64,000 bases of DNA, taken from Doryteuthis pealeii (taxonomy: Eukaryota > Mollusca > Cephalopoda > Myopsida > Loliginidae). Under the pieces are notes generated by a model. That model worked only from the letters and a program-made list of their open reading frames with translations. It had not been told where the DNA came from and did no database searches. The DNA is taken from NCBI GenBank assembly GCA_023376005.1, contig CM042181.1, positions 19,632,496-19,696,495 of the forward strand, read 5' to 3'. This document shows, piece by piece, positions 9,781 through 19,062 of this stretch. Position 1 is the stretch's first letter, and every line of letters begins with the position of its first letter. Made by a program: the position numbers and the translations under genes.

Positions 9781-10036
9781 ACTTACATTCACCATCCAGA
9801 TAAGAGGAATTTTTATTCATTTCCTTCATTTCTTTACTGAACAGTTACAGTTGTCACGAAATTACAATTCTGTCTGTAAAAGTGCATGGTGGAGGGAAAT
9901 GCTAAAGACACATGACTGATTACCAAATTGTAGCCAGTTGAAATTGTAATTTTGGAATGTAACTTCAATAAAAAAAATTTTTTTTAAATGGAATAAAAAA
10001 AACTGAAACTTTTATCTGGATGTTGAATGTAAGTAT
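9777..10036. mobile_element. Foldback element flanked by TA
   Basis: Left end ATACTTACATTC and CATCCAGATAA (9779-9808) is mirrored by TTATCTGGATGTTGAATG and TAAGTATT (10012-10036). Inner sequence also has partial inversion (AAATTACAATT/AATTGTAATTT). The TA-rich boundary suits Tc1/mariner-type MITEs, which insert at TA. Confidence 0.7.
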
Positions 10037-10242
10037 TACATTTCTCATTTTTTTTTTTTACATTCCAGCTGAAATTATAGAAATTTTCCTTGATGGGATT
10101 TTTTTTTATTTAGACAAGCACTTAAAAGAAATTTAATCCCGGCTGATCAATTAAGATAAATGATATTTTAATTTATTCAATTCAACTCCAATTTCCAATA
10201 AAATGAATAATATTTTTAATAATGTCATTTAATCTAAAAAAT

Positions 10243-10497
10243 GCGGTTTAGCTCAGTCAGTAGAGCACTTGCCTAGTAATCACAAGGTTCTGGGTTCAAT
10301 ACTGGTCCCCAGCAACTCAGCGCATGAGTAGCACAGTTTGGGTAATCTGATCTGTGTAGTAAATTGAGTAGCTGATGGTAGGTGTGTGACTCCACCTCAG
10401 CAAAAAAAAATAAAATAATCTCTCTGGTCTAGTGCTAGTGAAATATTGATAGACTCCCTCACTGTCTGGCTGATATCAACAATATGCCACACGTCCA
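10243..10497 (+). mobile_element. SINE-1 copy, diverged
   Basis: Starts GCGGTTTAGCTCAGTCAG with TAGAGC (A box) and GGTTCTGGGTTCAATAC (B box), followed by CAACTCAGCGCATGAGTAGC, GTAGGTGTGTGACTCCACC, TCTCTCTGGTCTAGTGCTAG and ATAGACTCCCTCACTGTC. The order matches the better SINE-1 copies at 43323 and 45014. The anticodon arm does not pair well, so it is a SINE, not a tRNA gene. Confidence 0.85.
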
Positions 10498-10520
10498 AAT
10501 TTACTTTTTTTTATATATAT

Positions 10521-10762
10521 TTACCAACCCCTCCGCACGAGCAGGATGTGACACAAGGTCAATTTCTTAAGCAGAGTTTAACAGGTTTGAATTCAGAGTT
10601 TTCCTTCTCTTAGACTGGTTTCTTAATCAAAGTTTAAGAGCCCAGTCTGCCCTACTAATTACCCATAACTGGGGAGGGTAGTTGAATGCATACCTTTCCC
10701 ACGTGTATTAGCGCTATATGAAATACAAACAGCCGTGTCCAAGATTAGAACTTGGGTTGACG
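10521..10762 (-). mobile_element. SINE-2 copy
   Basis: Reverse orientation: plus strand reads ACCAACCCCTCCGCACGAGC, AGGATGTGACACAAGGTC, GAATTCAGAGTTTTCCTTC, TAGACTGGTT, GCCCAGTCTGCCCTACT, then GTATTAGCGCTATATGAAA and a decayed tRNA-like head ending CTTGGGTTGACGAG. Confidence 0.8.
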
Positions 10763-10764
10763 AG

Positions 10765-10870
10765 TTTATTATTTCAACAATATTGAAAATTGTTCAATTG
10801 TTTAAACAGCGTCTCGTCTTTTATTTTAGAATCATCACTCGTCAATCTTCGTATTCAGACGCAATGTGTT
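10765..10870 (+). repeat. Dispersed segment shared with 11815-11998
   Basis: ATATTGAAAATTG, TCAATTGTTTAAA, GTCTCGT, TTATTTTAGAATCATC and CGTATTCAGACGCAA recur in the same order at 11.8-12.0 kb, with extra sequence inserted there. Probably two copies of an unidentified repeat. Confidence 0.6.
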
Positions 10871-10878
10871 CGTATTCA

Positions 10879-11005
10879 GATTTGATACTGGCCCTCGACA
10901 ACTCAGCGTACGAGTAGGACAGTTTAGGTAATCTCATCTGTCGAGTAAAGGTGATAGACTCCCTCGCTGTCCATTTGATACCGACAATTAGCCATACCAC
11001 CAACT
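10879..11005 (+). mobile_element. SINE-1 fragment
   Basis: Contains TACTGGCCCTCGACAACTCA, GCGTACGAGTAG, ATAGACTCCCTCGCTGTCC and GATACCGAC. Head and part of the middle are deleted. Confidence 0.7.
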
Positions 11006-11019
11006 ACTCTTTTTGTATA

Positions 11020-11195
11020 TATTTACCAACCCCTCTGAACGAGCAGGATGTAACACAAGGTCAATTTCTTATGTGAAGTTTTAACAGATTAAAAGGTTTA
11101 ACAGGTTTCAATTTAGAGTTTTACTTTTCCTAGACTGGTTGCCTAAACAAAGTTTAAGAGTCCAGTCTGACCTACAATTTACCCATAGATGGAGG
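11020..11195 (-). mobile_element. SINE-2 tail fragment
   Basis: ACCAACCCCTCTGAACGAGC, AGGATGTAACACAAGGTC, TAGACTGGTTGCC and ACCCATAGATGGAGGGAG in the order of other minus-strand copies. An internal duplication of TAACAG...GTTTAACAG is visible. Confidence 0.75.
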
Positions 11196-11217
11196 GAGAG
11201 TCTATTAAAAAAGAATA

Positions 11218-11346
11218 TACAATTATAAATAAAAACCCTACAATCTATTAAAAAGTTGGGACCCATAAATTTTCCCAGGGACTCTTCAAATCAAATATGT
11301 GCATCCCAGGATGCACTGAATCAAAAAGCTATCAGCATCACTGATA
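11218..11346 (-). mobile_element. MITE-H fragment
   Basis: GGGACCCATAAATTTTCCC, GTGCATCCCAGGATGCAC and AAAAAGCTATCAGCATCACT correspond in reverse to the start of the elements at 22221 and 22491. The distal end is missing. Confidence 0.65.
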
Positions 11347-11364
11347 TAGAGATCATCATCATCA

Positions 11365-11520
11365 TCATGTTGTGCTGTTAGCACGGATATCCATGACAAT
11401 CTCTCTCCATCCGTCCCTATCACTCATCATTCTCGGGAGGTCCTCTGTGCAGCATCCTGTATCCGCACAAAGCTGATCAATGTACGTTTTGCCGGTGCAC
11501 CACCTGGACTCTAACGAAGC
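11365..11520 (-). pseudogene. LINE ORF2 C-terminal fragment
   Basis: The minus-strand translation includes TYIDQLCADTGCCTEDL, then MMSDRDGWREIVMDIRANS and a stop near 11365. The DRDGWRE...DIRA ending is typical of jockey/RTE-like retrotransposon polyproteins just before the stop. It abuts a plus-strand fragment of the same type of protein, so the element has been rearranged. Confidence 0.75.
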
Positions 11521-11755
11521 GACTAGAGAATAAACTAGATGGGAGCTGCACAAGAATGCTGGGTGATCCTGAACAAACGTGGAAACAACACCCCACGAGA
11601 AAACAGCTATACGGCCAGCTGCCACATATTACCCAAACCATCCGAGTAAGACGGACAAGACACACGGGACACTGCTGGAGAAACAAGGACGAACTCATAA
11701 GCAACGTCCTCCTGTGGAAGTCAGTACATGGGCACGTCAGTGTGGGGATATAGAG
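11515..11755 (+). pseudogene. LINE ORF2 C-terminal fragment, inverted partner
   Basis: Plus-strand translation gives KLDGSCTRML, then TRKQLYGQLPHITQTIRVRR, RHTGHCWRNKDELISNVLLW and HGHVSVG. The pattern LYG-LP...IR-RR-R-GHCWR-KDE is the conserved region after the reverse transcriptase in LINEs of the craniofacial-development-protein-2-like type. It normally precedes the DRDGWR ending, which here lies inverted just upstream. Confidence 0.8.
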
Positions 11756-11814
11756 ATAATAAAATGAAATATCTCGATGCGACAATTTTATCAGAGATAG
11801 GGCATAAGTATTAT

Positions 11815-12060
11815 TGTGGATATTGAAAATTGCTCAATTGTTTAAATATGGTCTCGTTTTTTTCCGACCAAAAAGAAATGTTCAATTTGTTAATGCGGAT
11901 GATATTTTTTTTTATTTTAGAATCATCCAGGGAGTTTATGGGACTCGTCAATCATCCTTGTAATTTTCCAGAGCCAAATGTTCGTATTCAGACGCAAATA
12001 TCGTCGAGAGTTTCGGGCTTCGAGCCAAGAAATAAATAAAGAAAACAATAAATTGTCGGA
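11815..12060 (+). repeat. Longer copy of the 10765 segment
   Basis: Shares ATATTGAAAATTG, CTCAATTGTTTAAA, TTATTTTAGAATCATC and TCGTATTCAGACGCAA with 10765-10870. A 69-codon frame here has no recognisable domain. Confidence 0.5.
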
Positions 12061-12186
12061 GTTTGTTTGATTCCAACGTCAAATAATTTCAATGGAGACG
12101 ACGATGATGAAATAAAATTTCCCCTGGGGAGGAGGAAAACTTTCCAGAAGATACTTCAAAGTACAATATCCAAATGTTTTTCCAAA

Positions 12187-12189
<3 letters not shown>

Positions 12190-12221
<32 letters not shown>

Positions 12222-12222
12222 T
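12190..12222. repeat. (TA)n
   Basis: Perfect TA run preceding a SINE-2 tail fragment. Confidence 0.95.
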
Positions 12223-12225
12223 GTG

Positions 12226-12295
12226 ACCAACCCTCCACACAAGCAGGATGTGACACAAGGTCAATTTCTTAAGTAGAGTTTGACACATTTGAATG
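12226..12295 (-). mobile_element. SINE-2 terminal fragment
   Basis: ACCAACCCTCCACACAAGC, AGGATGTGACACAAGGTC and AGTAGAGTTTGACAC: the distal ~70 bases of SINE-2 only. Confidence 0.7.
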
Positions 12296-12298
12296 ATG

Positions 12299-12820
12299 TC
12301 CTGGGTACGACGTTAAACTCTATCTGATGGTGAACTTTTAATTCTGGAGCTCTGGGGAGTGTGGAGTACCCCTTCATCACCCATTACTCCCAGGTCCATT
12401 CTGATCCGGAGTGGTAATACCTGTTAGGGTCCCATCTATGGGTTAAATAGAAAAAAGTGTTTACAAAGTTTGAGAAACTGGGTATGACGTTAAACTCTAT
12501 CTGATGGTGAGGTTCCAGTACTGGAGGTTTGGGTAATGTAGAGCACCTCTTCATCACCATTGCTCCCTGGTCCACTCTGACCCGGAGTGGTAGTACCTGT
12601 TAGGGTCCCATCTATGGGTTAAATAGAAAACAGTGTTTATAAGGTTTGAGAAACTGGGTATGATGTTAAACTCTATCTGATGGTGAGGTTCCAGTTCTGG
12701 AGGTTTGGGGAATGTGGAGCACCCCTTCATCACCATTGCTCCCTGGTCCACTCTGATCTGGAGTGGTAGTACCTGTTAGGGTCCTATCTATGGGTTAGAT
12801 AGAAAAATGTGTTTATAGAC
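12299..12820 (-). repeat. Tandem array of three B fragments, period ~175 bp
   Basis: Three successive copies each read ACGTTAAACTCTATCTGATG, TTCCAGTTCTGGAGG, CACCCCTTCATCACC, TGGTCCACTCTGA, GGAGTGGTAGTACCTGTTAG and CATCTATGGGTTAAATAG. This is the first ~150 bases of repeat B in reverse, so only that part was amplified. Antisense frames (MDQGAMVMK...) repeat in step. Confidence 0.88.
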
Positions 12821-12837
12821 AAAATTGAGTATCCATT

Positions 12838-12925
12838 AAGAATTGATTTATTTCAAAACTTTATCGGCATTAAATGACCCACTGAGGTTGATATGCCGTA
12901 AAACAAACCAAACCAAACCTATTAG
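12838..12925 (-). repeat. Repeat C copy
   Basis: CAAAACTTTATCGGCATTAA, ATGACCCACTGAGG and GATATGCCGTAAAAC. GGCAT...ATGCC can pair, giving a short hairpin. The same block follows the B fragment at 40.2 kb, showing B and C are parts of one element. Confidence 0.75.
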
Positions 12926-13119
12926 GTTGTCATGGTGACATGCCAAGGTTGATGTGAGAAGAAAGAAAAAAATTGGAGATGCCCAAGGAGTCATAACAAA
13001 CAAAATATTAATTAACATTAATAAAAGCACCTGTCATTCATTTTAGATTTTTGGGACTGTTGTCTTCATCTTTTTTGTTATATACACATTTCATACATTT
13101 AAAAAAAAAAAAACTTACC

Positions 13120-13440
13120 CTTTCAATCCCTGTATTATTTGGATTATTCAGACTATTGTCCTCATCTTCATTGTTATATACACAATATTTCACCCAATGT
13201 GCTCTCCGGCCTTCTTCAGGTGTTTCTTGTCAAACTCAAGAACCTTCTTGTTGAATTTGGGACCCTTCATGGAACTTCGAACCGAACCATTTATTTAATC
13301 CACCCGGGTAGACTGTTCTCATTCTGTTAACCATGACCGGGTACAAGTGTTAAGCTGTGTTAAGTATTCTATGTTATTATTGCCCTTGGTCAGGATTGAA
13401 CCTGCAACCTACATATGATTGGCACTTAGAACTATATTAA
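13120..13440 (-). mobile_element. SINE-D copy with tRNA-like head
   Basis: The body (13125-13275) reads on the minus strand GAGTTTGACAAGAAACAC, CTGAAGAAGGCCGG and a tail AATGAAGATGAGGACAATAG. The head (13360-13440) has GCAGGTTCAATCCTGACC as a B box and the AATAACATAGAATAC box found at 2611. Head and body in one orientation here support SINE-D being a tRNA-derived SINE. Confidence 0.65.
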
Positions 13441-13485
13441 CTCAATAACTTATTATTATTGTTTATATATTCTTTCTTTCTTTCT

Positions 13486-13620
13486 TTCTTTTGGAAGTCT
13501 GTCGCTGACGATGATGACGTCACTCCATGTCTTCATTTGTAGACCCGATGGTGGCTCATTAGTCCAATTCTGGACTTGCAGATGCAGTCACACATATTGT
13601 AGGGGAAATTCCCATCTACA
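13486..13620 (-). pseudogene. LINE C-terminal zinc-knuckle fragment
   Basis: Minus strand encodes [19 protein letters not shown] followed by a stop, then in another frame HGVTSSSSATDFQK. The C-x-C-x-SRIGL-SH pattern is the degenerate zinc finger that ends many LINE proteins. It is a short remnant. Confidence 0.65.
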
Positions 13621-13629
13621 TTTGGTTTA

Positions 13630-14240
<611 letters not shown>

Positions 14241-14409
14241 CTGGTACAGAAAGTCCAAGTTTAGAAAAAATGCCGAGGTTGAGTTGGCAATAAATCCCCG
14301 ACATCCGACCTCAATGAGAAATACATCCGTTATCCATCCGTTTCTGACTCATTGTTCACGTAGGTCTTCATATCTATCTATCTATCTATCTATCTATCCT
14401 ATATAATAA

Positions 14410-14640
14410 TAATGGCTGTCAACTCGTGTTCGAGTAAGACCATTTCCTGTTTTGTTTTTTTAATTTTTTTTATCATCATATTTGGGTGCCAGTAGCATTT
14501 GACACTGTATCCTTGTGTTTTCTCAGATGACTCACCAGGCCAGCCCTGGAGAGACATACTCTTCTACATAAACTACATGTTGGAACTTCTCCACTTTGAA
14601 TATTACTGGATTGCCATAAATATATAAGTAAAGGTAGCGT
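14410..14640 (-). pseudogene. LINE C-terminal fragment with C2H2-like finger, copy 2
   Basis: Minus-strand residues [20 protein letters not shown] then RKHKD fit C-x2-C-x12-H-x3-H. This finger closes many LINE polyproteins (CxxCxRxCxSRxGLxSH). The reading frame ends shortly after (NATGTQI). Copy 1 lies 340 bp upstream in the same orientation. Confidence 0.75.
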
Positions 14641-14674
14641 GGACATGGAGTTAACAAGACCACGCATATATTTG

Positions 14675-14925
14675 CAGGGTGATTGTAAAGTAACCCCTTC
14701 TCCTATTTTAAAAATCTTATGATTTATTTCTGAATCCTTATTTTTACAGAAAATGAATATGAGAAGAACACGCATAACATAACATGGAGTTTTATTGGTG
14801 ATTCAGCCATTCACGGACAACAATAGCAAAATGTGAAGGAGCACCATCTTGCATAAAAATCAAGTCTTCAATATTCTCCCAAGTATTCACAACTGGCCAG
14901 ATTTCATCTTGCAGCATTTATGGTA
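14675..14925 (-). pseudogene. mariner-superfamily transposase remnant
   Basis: Minus-strand codons from 14923 to the stop at 14792-14794 read LQDEIWPVVNTWENIEDLIF then MQDGAPSHFAIVVREWLNHQ. MQDGAPSH carries an aspartate of the DDE/D triad in many IS630-Tc1-mariner proteins. The AGGGTGATTGTAAAGTAACC string at 14677 resembles a terminal inverted repeat. The rest of the protein is absent. Confidence 0.7.
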
Positions 14926-15430
14926 TTGAGAAAGATGAAAGGACCTACAATCTTAAAATAAAGTCCTATTATTATTGTAACCTGAGTCCTTTTGAAAGAC
15001 CTACTGCCAGCAGCTTACGGTAGGATTGCAGTTGTGGGATATTTCAAAGTTCACTATCTATTCACCTCAGAACTCATTCGATTCAAATAAAGTCCTATTA
15101 TTATTGTAATCTGAGTCCTTCTGCTCAATTATAATGAATTAATAATCAATTTTTTGTAGGAGGATCACAGTGGTAGGAGAGCTGCTGTGAGCGGTTTAAA
15201 GTAGGCAAAAGTTTTTGAAAGAAATGAAAAACTTTTTTTTTTAATTACATTTTTTTAGATTGCTTTTCTTGAAAAAATTTAGAGATATCAGGTTTAAAAT
15301 GGAAGTGTGTAATTTTAATTAGTCTTTCAACGTGTCTGTCGACAGAAGGTCACGCTTGATTTAGAAACCAAGCATATTTGCCACCCATGGAGGGTCTCAC
15401 TAGGTCTGAATTGGTCACTGATATATATAT
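14926..15430. other. Unassigned, with a short direct repeat
   Basis: AAATAAAGTCCTATTATTAT with TGAGTCCTT occurs at about 14957-15000 and 15087-15122. Otherwise I recognise nothing. Confidence 0.5.
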
Positions 15431-15712
15431 TTACCAACCCCATCTGCTCAAACAGGATGCGACACAAGGTCAATTTATTAAGCGGAGTTTAACAGGTTTG
15501 AATTCAGAGTTTTCCTTCTCCTAGACGGGTTACCTAGCCCTTGGTTAAAGAGCCAGGTCTTCCTGCTATCTACCCATAGCTGGAGGGAGAGTAGGATTCA
15601 TACCTTTCCCAAAAGTATTAGTGCTATGTGAAATGTAGACAGCTAAGTCCAGGATTTGAATTCAGGGCGACAAGTCCATTTCCCATGACTTTAACCATTA
15701 CACCATGCTCTT
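15431..15712 (-). mobile_element. SINE-2 copy, nearly full length
   Basis: Runs from ACCAACCCCATCTGCTC through AGGATGCGACACAAGGTC, GAATTCAGAGTTTTCC, TAGCTGGAGGGAGAGTAGG, GTATTAGTGCTATGTGAAA to the head GAATTCAGGGCGACAAG, ATGACTTTAACCATTACACC. The A box and B box are recognisable but mutated. Confidence 0.85.
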
Positions 15713-15784
15713 TCTACATTGGTCACTGATATGCAAAAGATGTTTTTGTTCGATCATTGCATTATTGGTATTTATAACAATTTT

Positions 15785-16378
15785 TGGGTATTAAATAACC
15801 CACAGGGTTATTATACCATTAAACAAAGCAAAGTAAACCAAATGAAGTTAATACAAATTATTCATACCAATTTGAAGAAATTAAGAACTTGAAATATAGA
15901 AACTCTTATCAAAATGACTTGTTTCGGCATTAAATGACCCGAAAAGAGTTGATATACCGTAAAACAAACAAACAAACCAAATGAATAGTATTATTTGTAT
16001 TATTCGGACTATTGTCCTCATCTTCATTGTTATCTGTACAACGTTTCGGCCGATGTGCCCTCCGGCCTTCTTCGGGTTTTAGTATAATACAAATAATACT
16101 AATCAAATCTCATCTAAAAAAATCAGAGAAATAAACTAAATGAAGTTAACGAAAAATCATTTCTACCAATTTGAAGAAATTAAGAACTTGTAACATAGAA
16201 ACTTTTATCAAAATGACTTGTTTCGGCATTAAATGACCCGAAAAGGGTTGATATGCCATAAAATAAACAATCCAAACCAAATGAAGTTAATGAAAATTAT
16301 TTCTACTAATTTGAAGATATTAAAAACTTGAAATATAGGAACTTTTATCAAAATGACTTGTTTCGGCATTAAATGGTT
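15785..16378. repeat. Array of C-containing units interrupted by SINE-D
   Basis: Three units share ACCAATTTGAAGAAATTAAG, AACTTTTATCAAAATGACTT, GTTTCGGCATTAAATG and GATAT(A/G)CC(G/A)TAAAA, at about 15837-15978, 16137-16275 and 16278-16378. SINE-D tails (GTCCTCATCTTCATTG, ACGTTTCGGC) are inserted at 15985-16075 and right after the third unit. Confidence 0.7.
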
Positions 16379-16465
16379 TTTTGGATTGTAGTCCTCATCT
16401 TTATTGTTATATATACAACGTTTCGGCTAATGTGCCCCTTCCAGCCTTCTTCAGGTGTTTCCATT
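16379..16465 (-). mobile_element. SINE-D tail
   Basis: Minus strand: ACACCTGAAGAAGGCTGG, AGGGGCACATTAGCC, GAAACGTTG, then AATAAAGATGAGGAC. The GGCT/AGCC hairpin sits between CTGAAGAA and GAAACG. One base too many precedes the hairpin for a standard hammerhead. Confidence 0.65.
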
Positions 16466-16553
16466 GGGACCATGGCACAACAGCTCATTGCCAAAAAAAT
16501 ACACACGTGCAATCGTCTGTAATTAATCAATACCTCGATTAATTCAGTGGATT

Positions 16554-16592
16554 TAACCCTGATGATCCTTATGGTGAAACTCGAGAAGGTTA
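16554..16592 (+). ncRNA. Decayed hammerhead, same family as 61069
   Basis: TAACC (16554-16558), CTGATGA (16559-16565), TCCTTATGGT with CC/GG pairs (16566-16575), GAAA (16576-16579), then ACTCGAGA and A, then GGTTA (16588-16592), which pairs with TAACC. Upstream ATTAATCAATACCTCGATTA matches the flank of the 61069 copy. Position 16.1 is A instead of U and the first helix II pair is T-T, so it is probably inactive. Confidence 0.6.
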
Positions 16593-16615
16593 TTACTGTG
16601 TACCAATAATAATAT

Positions 16616-16619
<4 letters not shown>

Positions 16620-16648
<29 letters not shown>
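16620..16648. repeat. (TA)n
   Basis: Perfect TA run. Confidence 0.95.
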
Positions 16649-16649
<1 letters not shown>

Positions 16650-16652
<3 letters not shown>

Positions 16653-16930
16653 ATTTTAGGGGTCTCCGTATGCTTCTCTCGGTATATATTTAAGTACGAA
16701 CGACGAACTCACGTGAGGGGGCTGAACGCTGACATCGGAATACTCCGTTATTACAAATATTTTACAGACACTGTCAATAACAACAAAGACAAAGGAACTG
16801 TTCAACAGGAGCAACATTCATCTGAAGAAGGGAATCTAACGATCCCGAAAATTTATGATAATAAATAATAAAAAATAAGTGAATCTAGTACTCCATAACA
16901 TCGAGTTCCTTCCTTCATTTTTAAATGCTT
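16650..16930 (+). mobile_element. Unidentified repeat with CTGAAGA-hairpin-GAAA
   Basis: CTGAAGA (16822-16828), A, GGGAATCTAACGATCCC and GAAA (16847-16850) repeat the hammerhead-like layout, with one extra A. ATTTAT/ATAAAT can pair just after, but the register does not place U at 16.1. I see no head or coding domain. Confidence 0.4.
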
Positions 16931-16984
16931 CAAATAACGCCCAACTTCAACATAAAAAAGACATAAATTATAATATATATATAT

Positions 16985-17075
16985 ATAAAGATAATCTAAT
17001 GAGTCAGACGAACCTACTATTAGTTATGCGAAACTAATAGTAGGTTCATCTGACTCATTAGATTTATCTTTTATT
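16985..17075. repeat. Perfect-arm palindrome, ~38-bp arms
   Basis: AAAGATAATCTAATGAGTCA...CCTACTATTAGT is followed after 8 bases (TATGCGAA) by ACTAATAGTAGG...TGACTCATTAGATTTATCTTT. Flanked by TA repeats. One or two mismatches only, so it is recent or actively conserved. Confidence 0.85.
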
Positions 17076-17129
17076 GCTTTACTTAGGTATCAAGCACTTT
17101 TTACTTATTAGCTTTCTCCTAGCGGTTAT

Positions 17130-17175
17130 ATGAATATATATATATATATTCTATATACATATATATGCATATAAA
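17130..17175. repeat. TA-rich run
   Basis: Imperfect TA dinucleotides. Confidence 0.9.
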
Positions 17176-17199
17176 TTGTTTTTTCTTTTGGCCAAATAC

Positions 17200-18140
17200 T
17201 GTACCAATAGATTAGTTTTTGTTGGTACGAATATCTTGGTCCTTTCTTTTTTCAAAAATTTTTTTCTTCCTGGTTGATGTTTGGTAGTATATTTTTACAA
17301 TCAAACTTTCTGCTGGGTTTTTCTCTCCGCAAGGATCTACCAACACACTTGGTATGTCCCCGAGTGATGTAGGAATGGTGTGGTATGCAGGCCTGACAGG
17401 ATGGAAGCATGCAGATGTGAATCTACATACATACGGCGTGATTCGTGGCGCACTTAACGTCACAGCTTTGCTGATTTAACAGCAACGTGCCTCGGCGAGG
17501 TTGTGGGTGAATGAGCAGCCCCTTGGTTAACACTGTTCACCCAGCCATTTGGGAAGTGTCTAGAAAAAGTGACCTAAACAAATGCCGGTTCACCAATCAA
17601 GCTGGCCAGAACCAACTTTTCGACGGTTGTCCACATTAGCTGGGCGAAAACTAGAAAATACTACAACACAAGACAAGGCTAAGAATAGCCACCTGAATGT
17701 TTGGACACCTCCCGATCTTGAGACTGGGAAAAACCAAACTACATACTTGCATCATGACAGGGAAGTATCTCGATAAGGGACAAACACCGATGCTCTTGCG
17801 GAAATCAGCTCCAGCTATAAGTCCAATTGACAGGAGGTCTGGATACACATCCTCATGGAAAGACAGGCCGATGATAGCTGTAAGAAGTGTGAGGTAAGGT
17901 GACTCGAGCCCTCCATTCTGAAGCGACACATGACGGACACCATGGAACATTTCCTACATTAAGTCTGACCTGTGTGGCAGCGCCTGTATGTCGAGGATTT
18001 CATATGTGTGATGGGGTACATAAAAAATAAAAAAAAAATAAAAAACTAGCTGGATCCGTGGGCCATCTGCGTGCTCACAACTGCTCACATCTGGACTACT
18101 TGTAGAAATGGCCTTATTCTGTCAAGAAGCGGCAATCACC
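17200..18140. other. Unassigned, more GC-balanced segment
   Basis: About 940 bases without simple repeats. Short frames on both strands (17212-17463 minus, 17582-17776 plus, 17651-17950 minus) show no domain I recognise. It could hold an old transposon remnant or single-copy sequence. Confidence 0.4.
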
Positions 18141-18168
18141 ATATATATATATATATATATATACATAC

Positions 18169-18207
<39 letters not shown>
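18141..18207. repeat. TA then TG microsatellite
   Basis: (TA)n followed by about 17 TG units. Confidence 0.95.
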
Positions 18208-18209
<2 letters not shown>

Positions 18210-18640
18210 GTGGTTGTACTTATATATGTGAGTGTGTGATTTTTGTATATTACTGCAGAAATTCTTGACACTCTTCATAGATTCCGTATAAGAATTGACA
18301 TTTTAACTATTGATCTATTTAAAGAGAGGCCTCCACTTGAAAAAAAATGAAATTTGATATTTGGACGTCTTGGTGTTTTGTGCCCCTCGGGTACGGCTTC
18401 ATTGCTTCACTGCTCGGTCCGCCCCTGCGTTGTTTTTTTTTGGGTTTTTTTCAAAATTTTCTTTTCTAAATATCAACATGAAAAGATTTATGTTTCTAAA
18501 TGATCATCATTTAGAAGCAGGAATCTTTTCCTTTCGGCTTTTTTTTCTTTTTTCTCTAGTTTTTTTCTTTTGGGCTTTAGTGTCGTCAATGGATTCTCTG
18601 TTTTTAAAAGGTCAGGACATTATTATTATTATTATTATAG
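18208..18640. other. Unassigned T-rich sequence
   Basis: A 109-codon Phe/Leu-rich frame at 18361 is low complexity. TTTTTAAAAGGTCA at about 18601 recurs at 20477, suggesting shared transposon flanks. Nothing else is recognised. Confidence 0.5.
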
Positions 18641-18844
18641 AGTTTTTCATACTGGCGTTAGTTGATGGTATTTCACTGGAATCTAAGTGACAACAAGTCT
18701 CCTCAGGTCTCCAGGACTCTTCTGAGATTTCTAGCCAATCTCAACGATGCTGTTGCCTGGATGGTCTCAGTTCTTCCTCTAGTTTCCAATTCCTCAAGTA
18801 TCTTTCCCAAACTCTTGCAGACCGTTCCAAGAGCACTAAATTTT
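18640..18844 (-). pseudogene. LINE-X C-terminal fragment, broken by a solo LTR
   Basis: Minus-strand translation gives LGTVCKSLGKILEELETRGR then TETIQATASLRLARNLRRVL and ET*GDLL. This matches the better copy at 19957-20241 (VVGALGTVPKGLE...). These residues close a metazoan LINE protein class with the VIPIVVGALG signature. Stops and substitutions mark it as dead. Confidence 0.75.
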
Positions 18845-19038
18845 TGTTGTACCGGCCGTTCCTACAGTGGAGAATAGACACCGTCTCACTATAAATAGTG
18901 AGACACCGAGTGTAAAGGGAGCACTGTTCCCGTTAACGACAAGCTAGTTGTACGTGTACCATGATTGTAAATACACTTGTCTTATTTTACCCTATCTCGA
19001 CTTGACTTCTTTTTACTGTTGGGACTAACATCACAACA
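18845..19038 (+). mobile_element. Solo LTR, family 1, with perfect 5-bp TSD
   Basis: Starts TGTTGTACCGGCC and ends ATCACAACA, giving TGTTGT/ACAACA termini. Flanked on both sides by ATTTT (18840-18844 and 19039-19043), a direct target duplication. Inside, CTCACTATAAATAGTGAG places a TATAAATA box in a 7-bp inverted repeat. A second copy lies at 32764-32983. No internal region is attached, so it is a solo LTR left by recombination, inserted at the end of a LINE-X fragment. Confidence 0.88.
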
Positions 19039-19062
19039 ATTTTATTATTATTATTATTATTA

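Noticed and set aside
17212..17950. Possible exons in the GC-balanced segment
   Set aside because: The frames are short, start and stop arbitrarily, and show no domain; splice sites cannot be supported from sequence alone.
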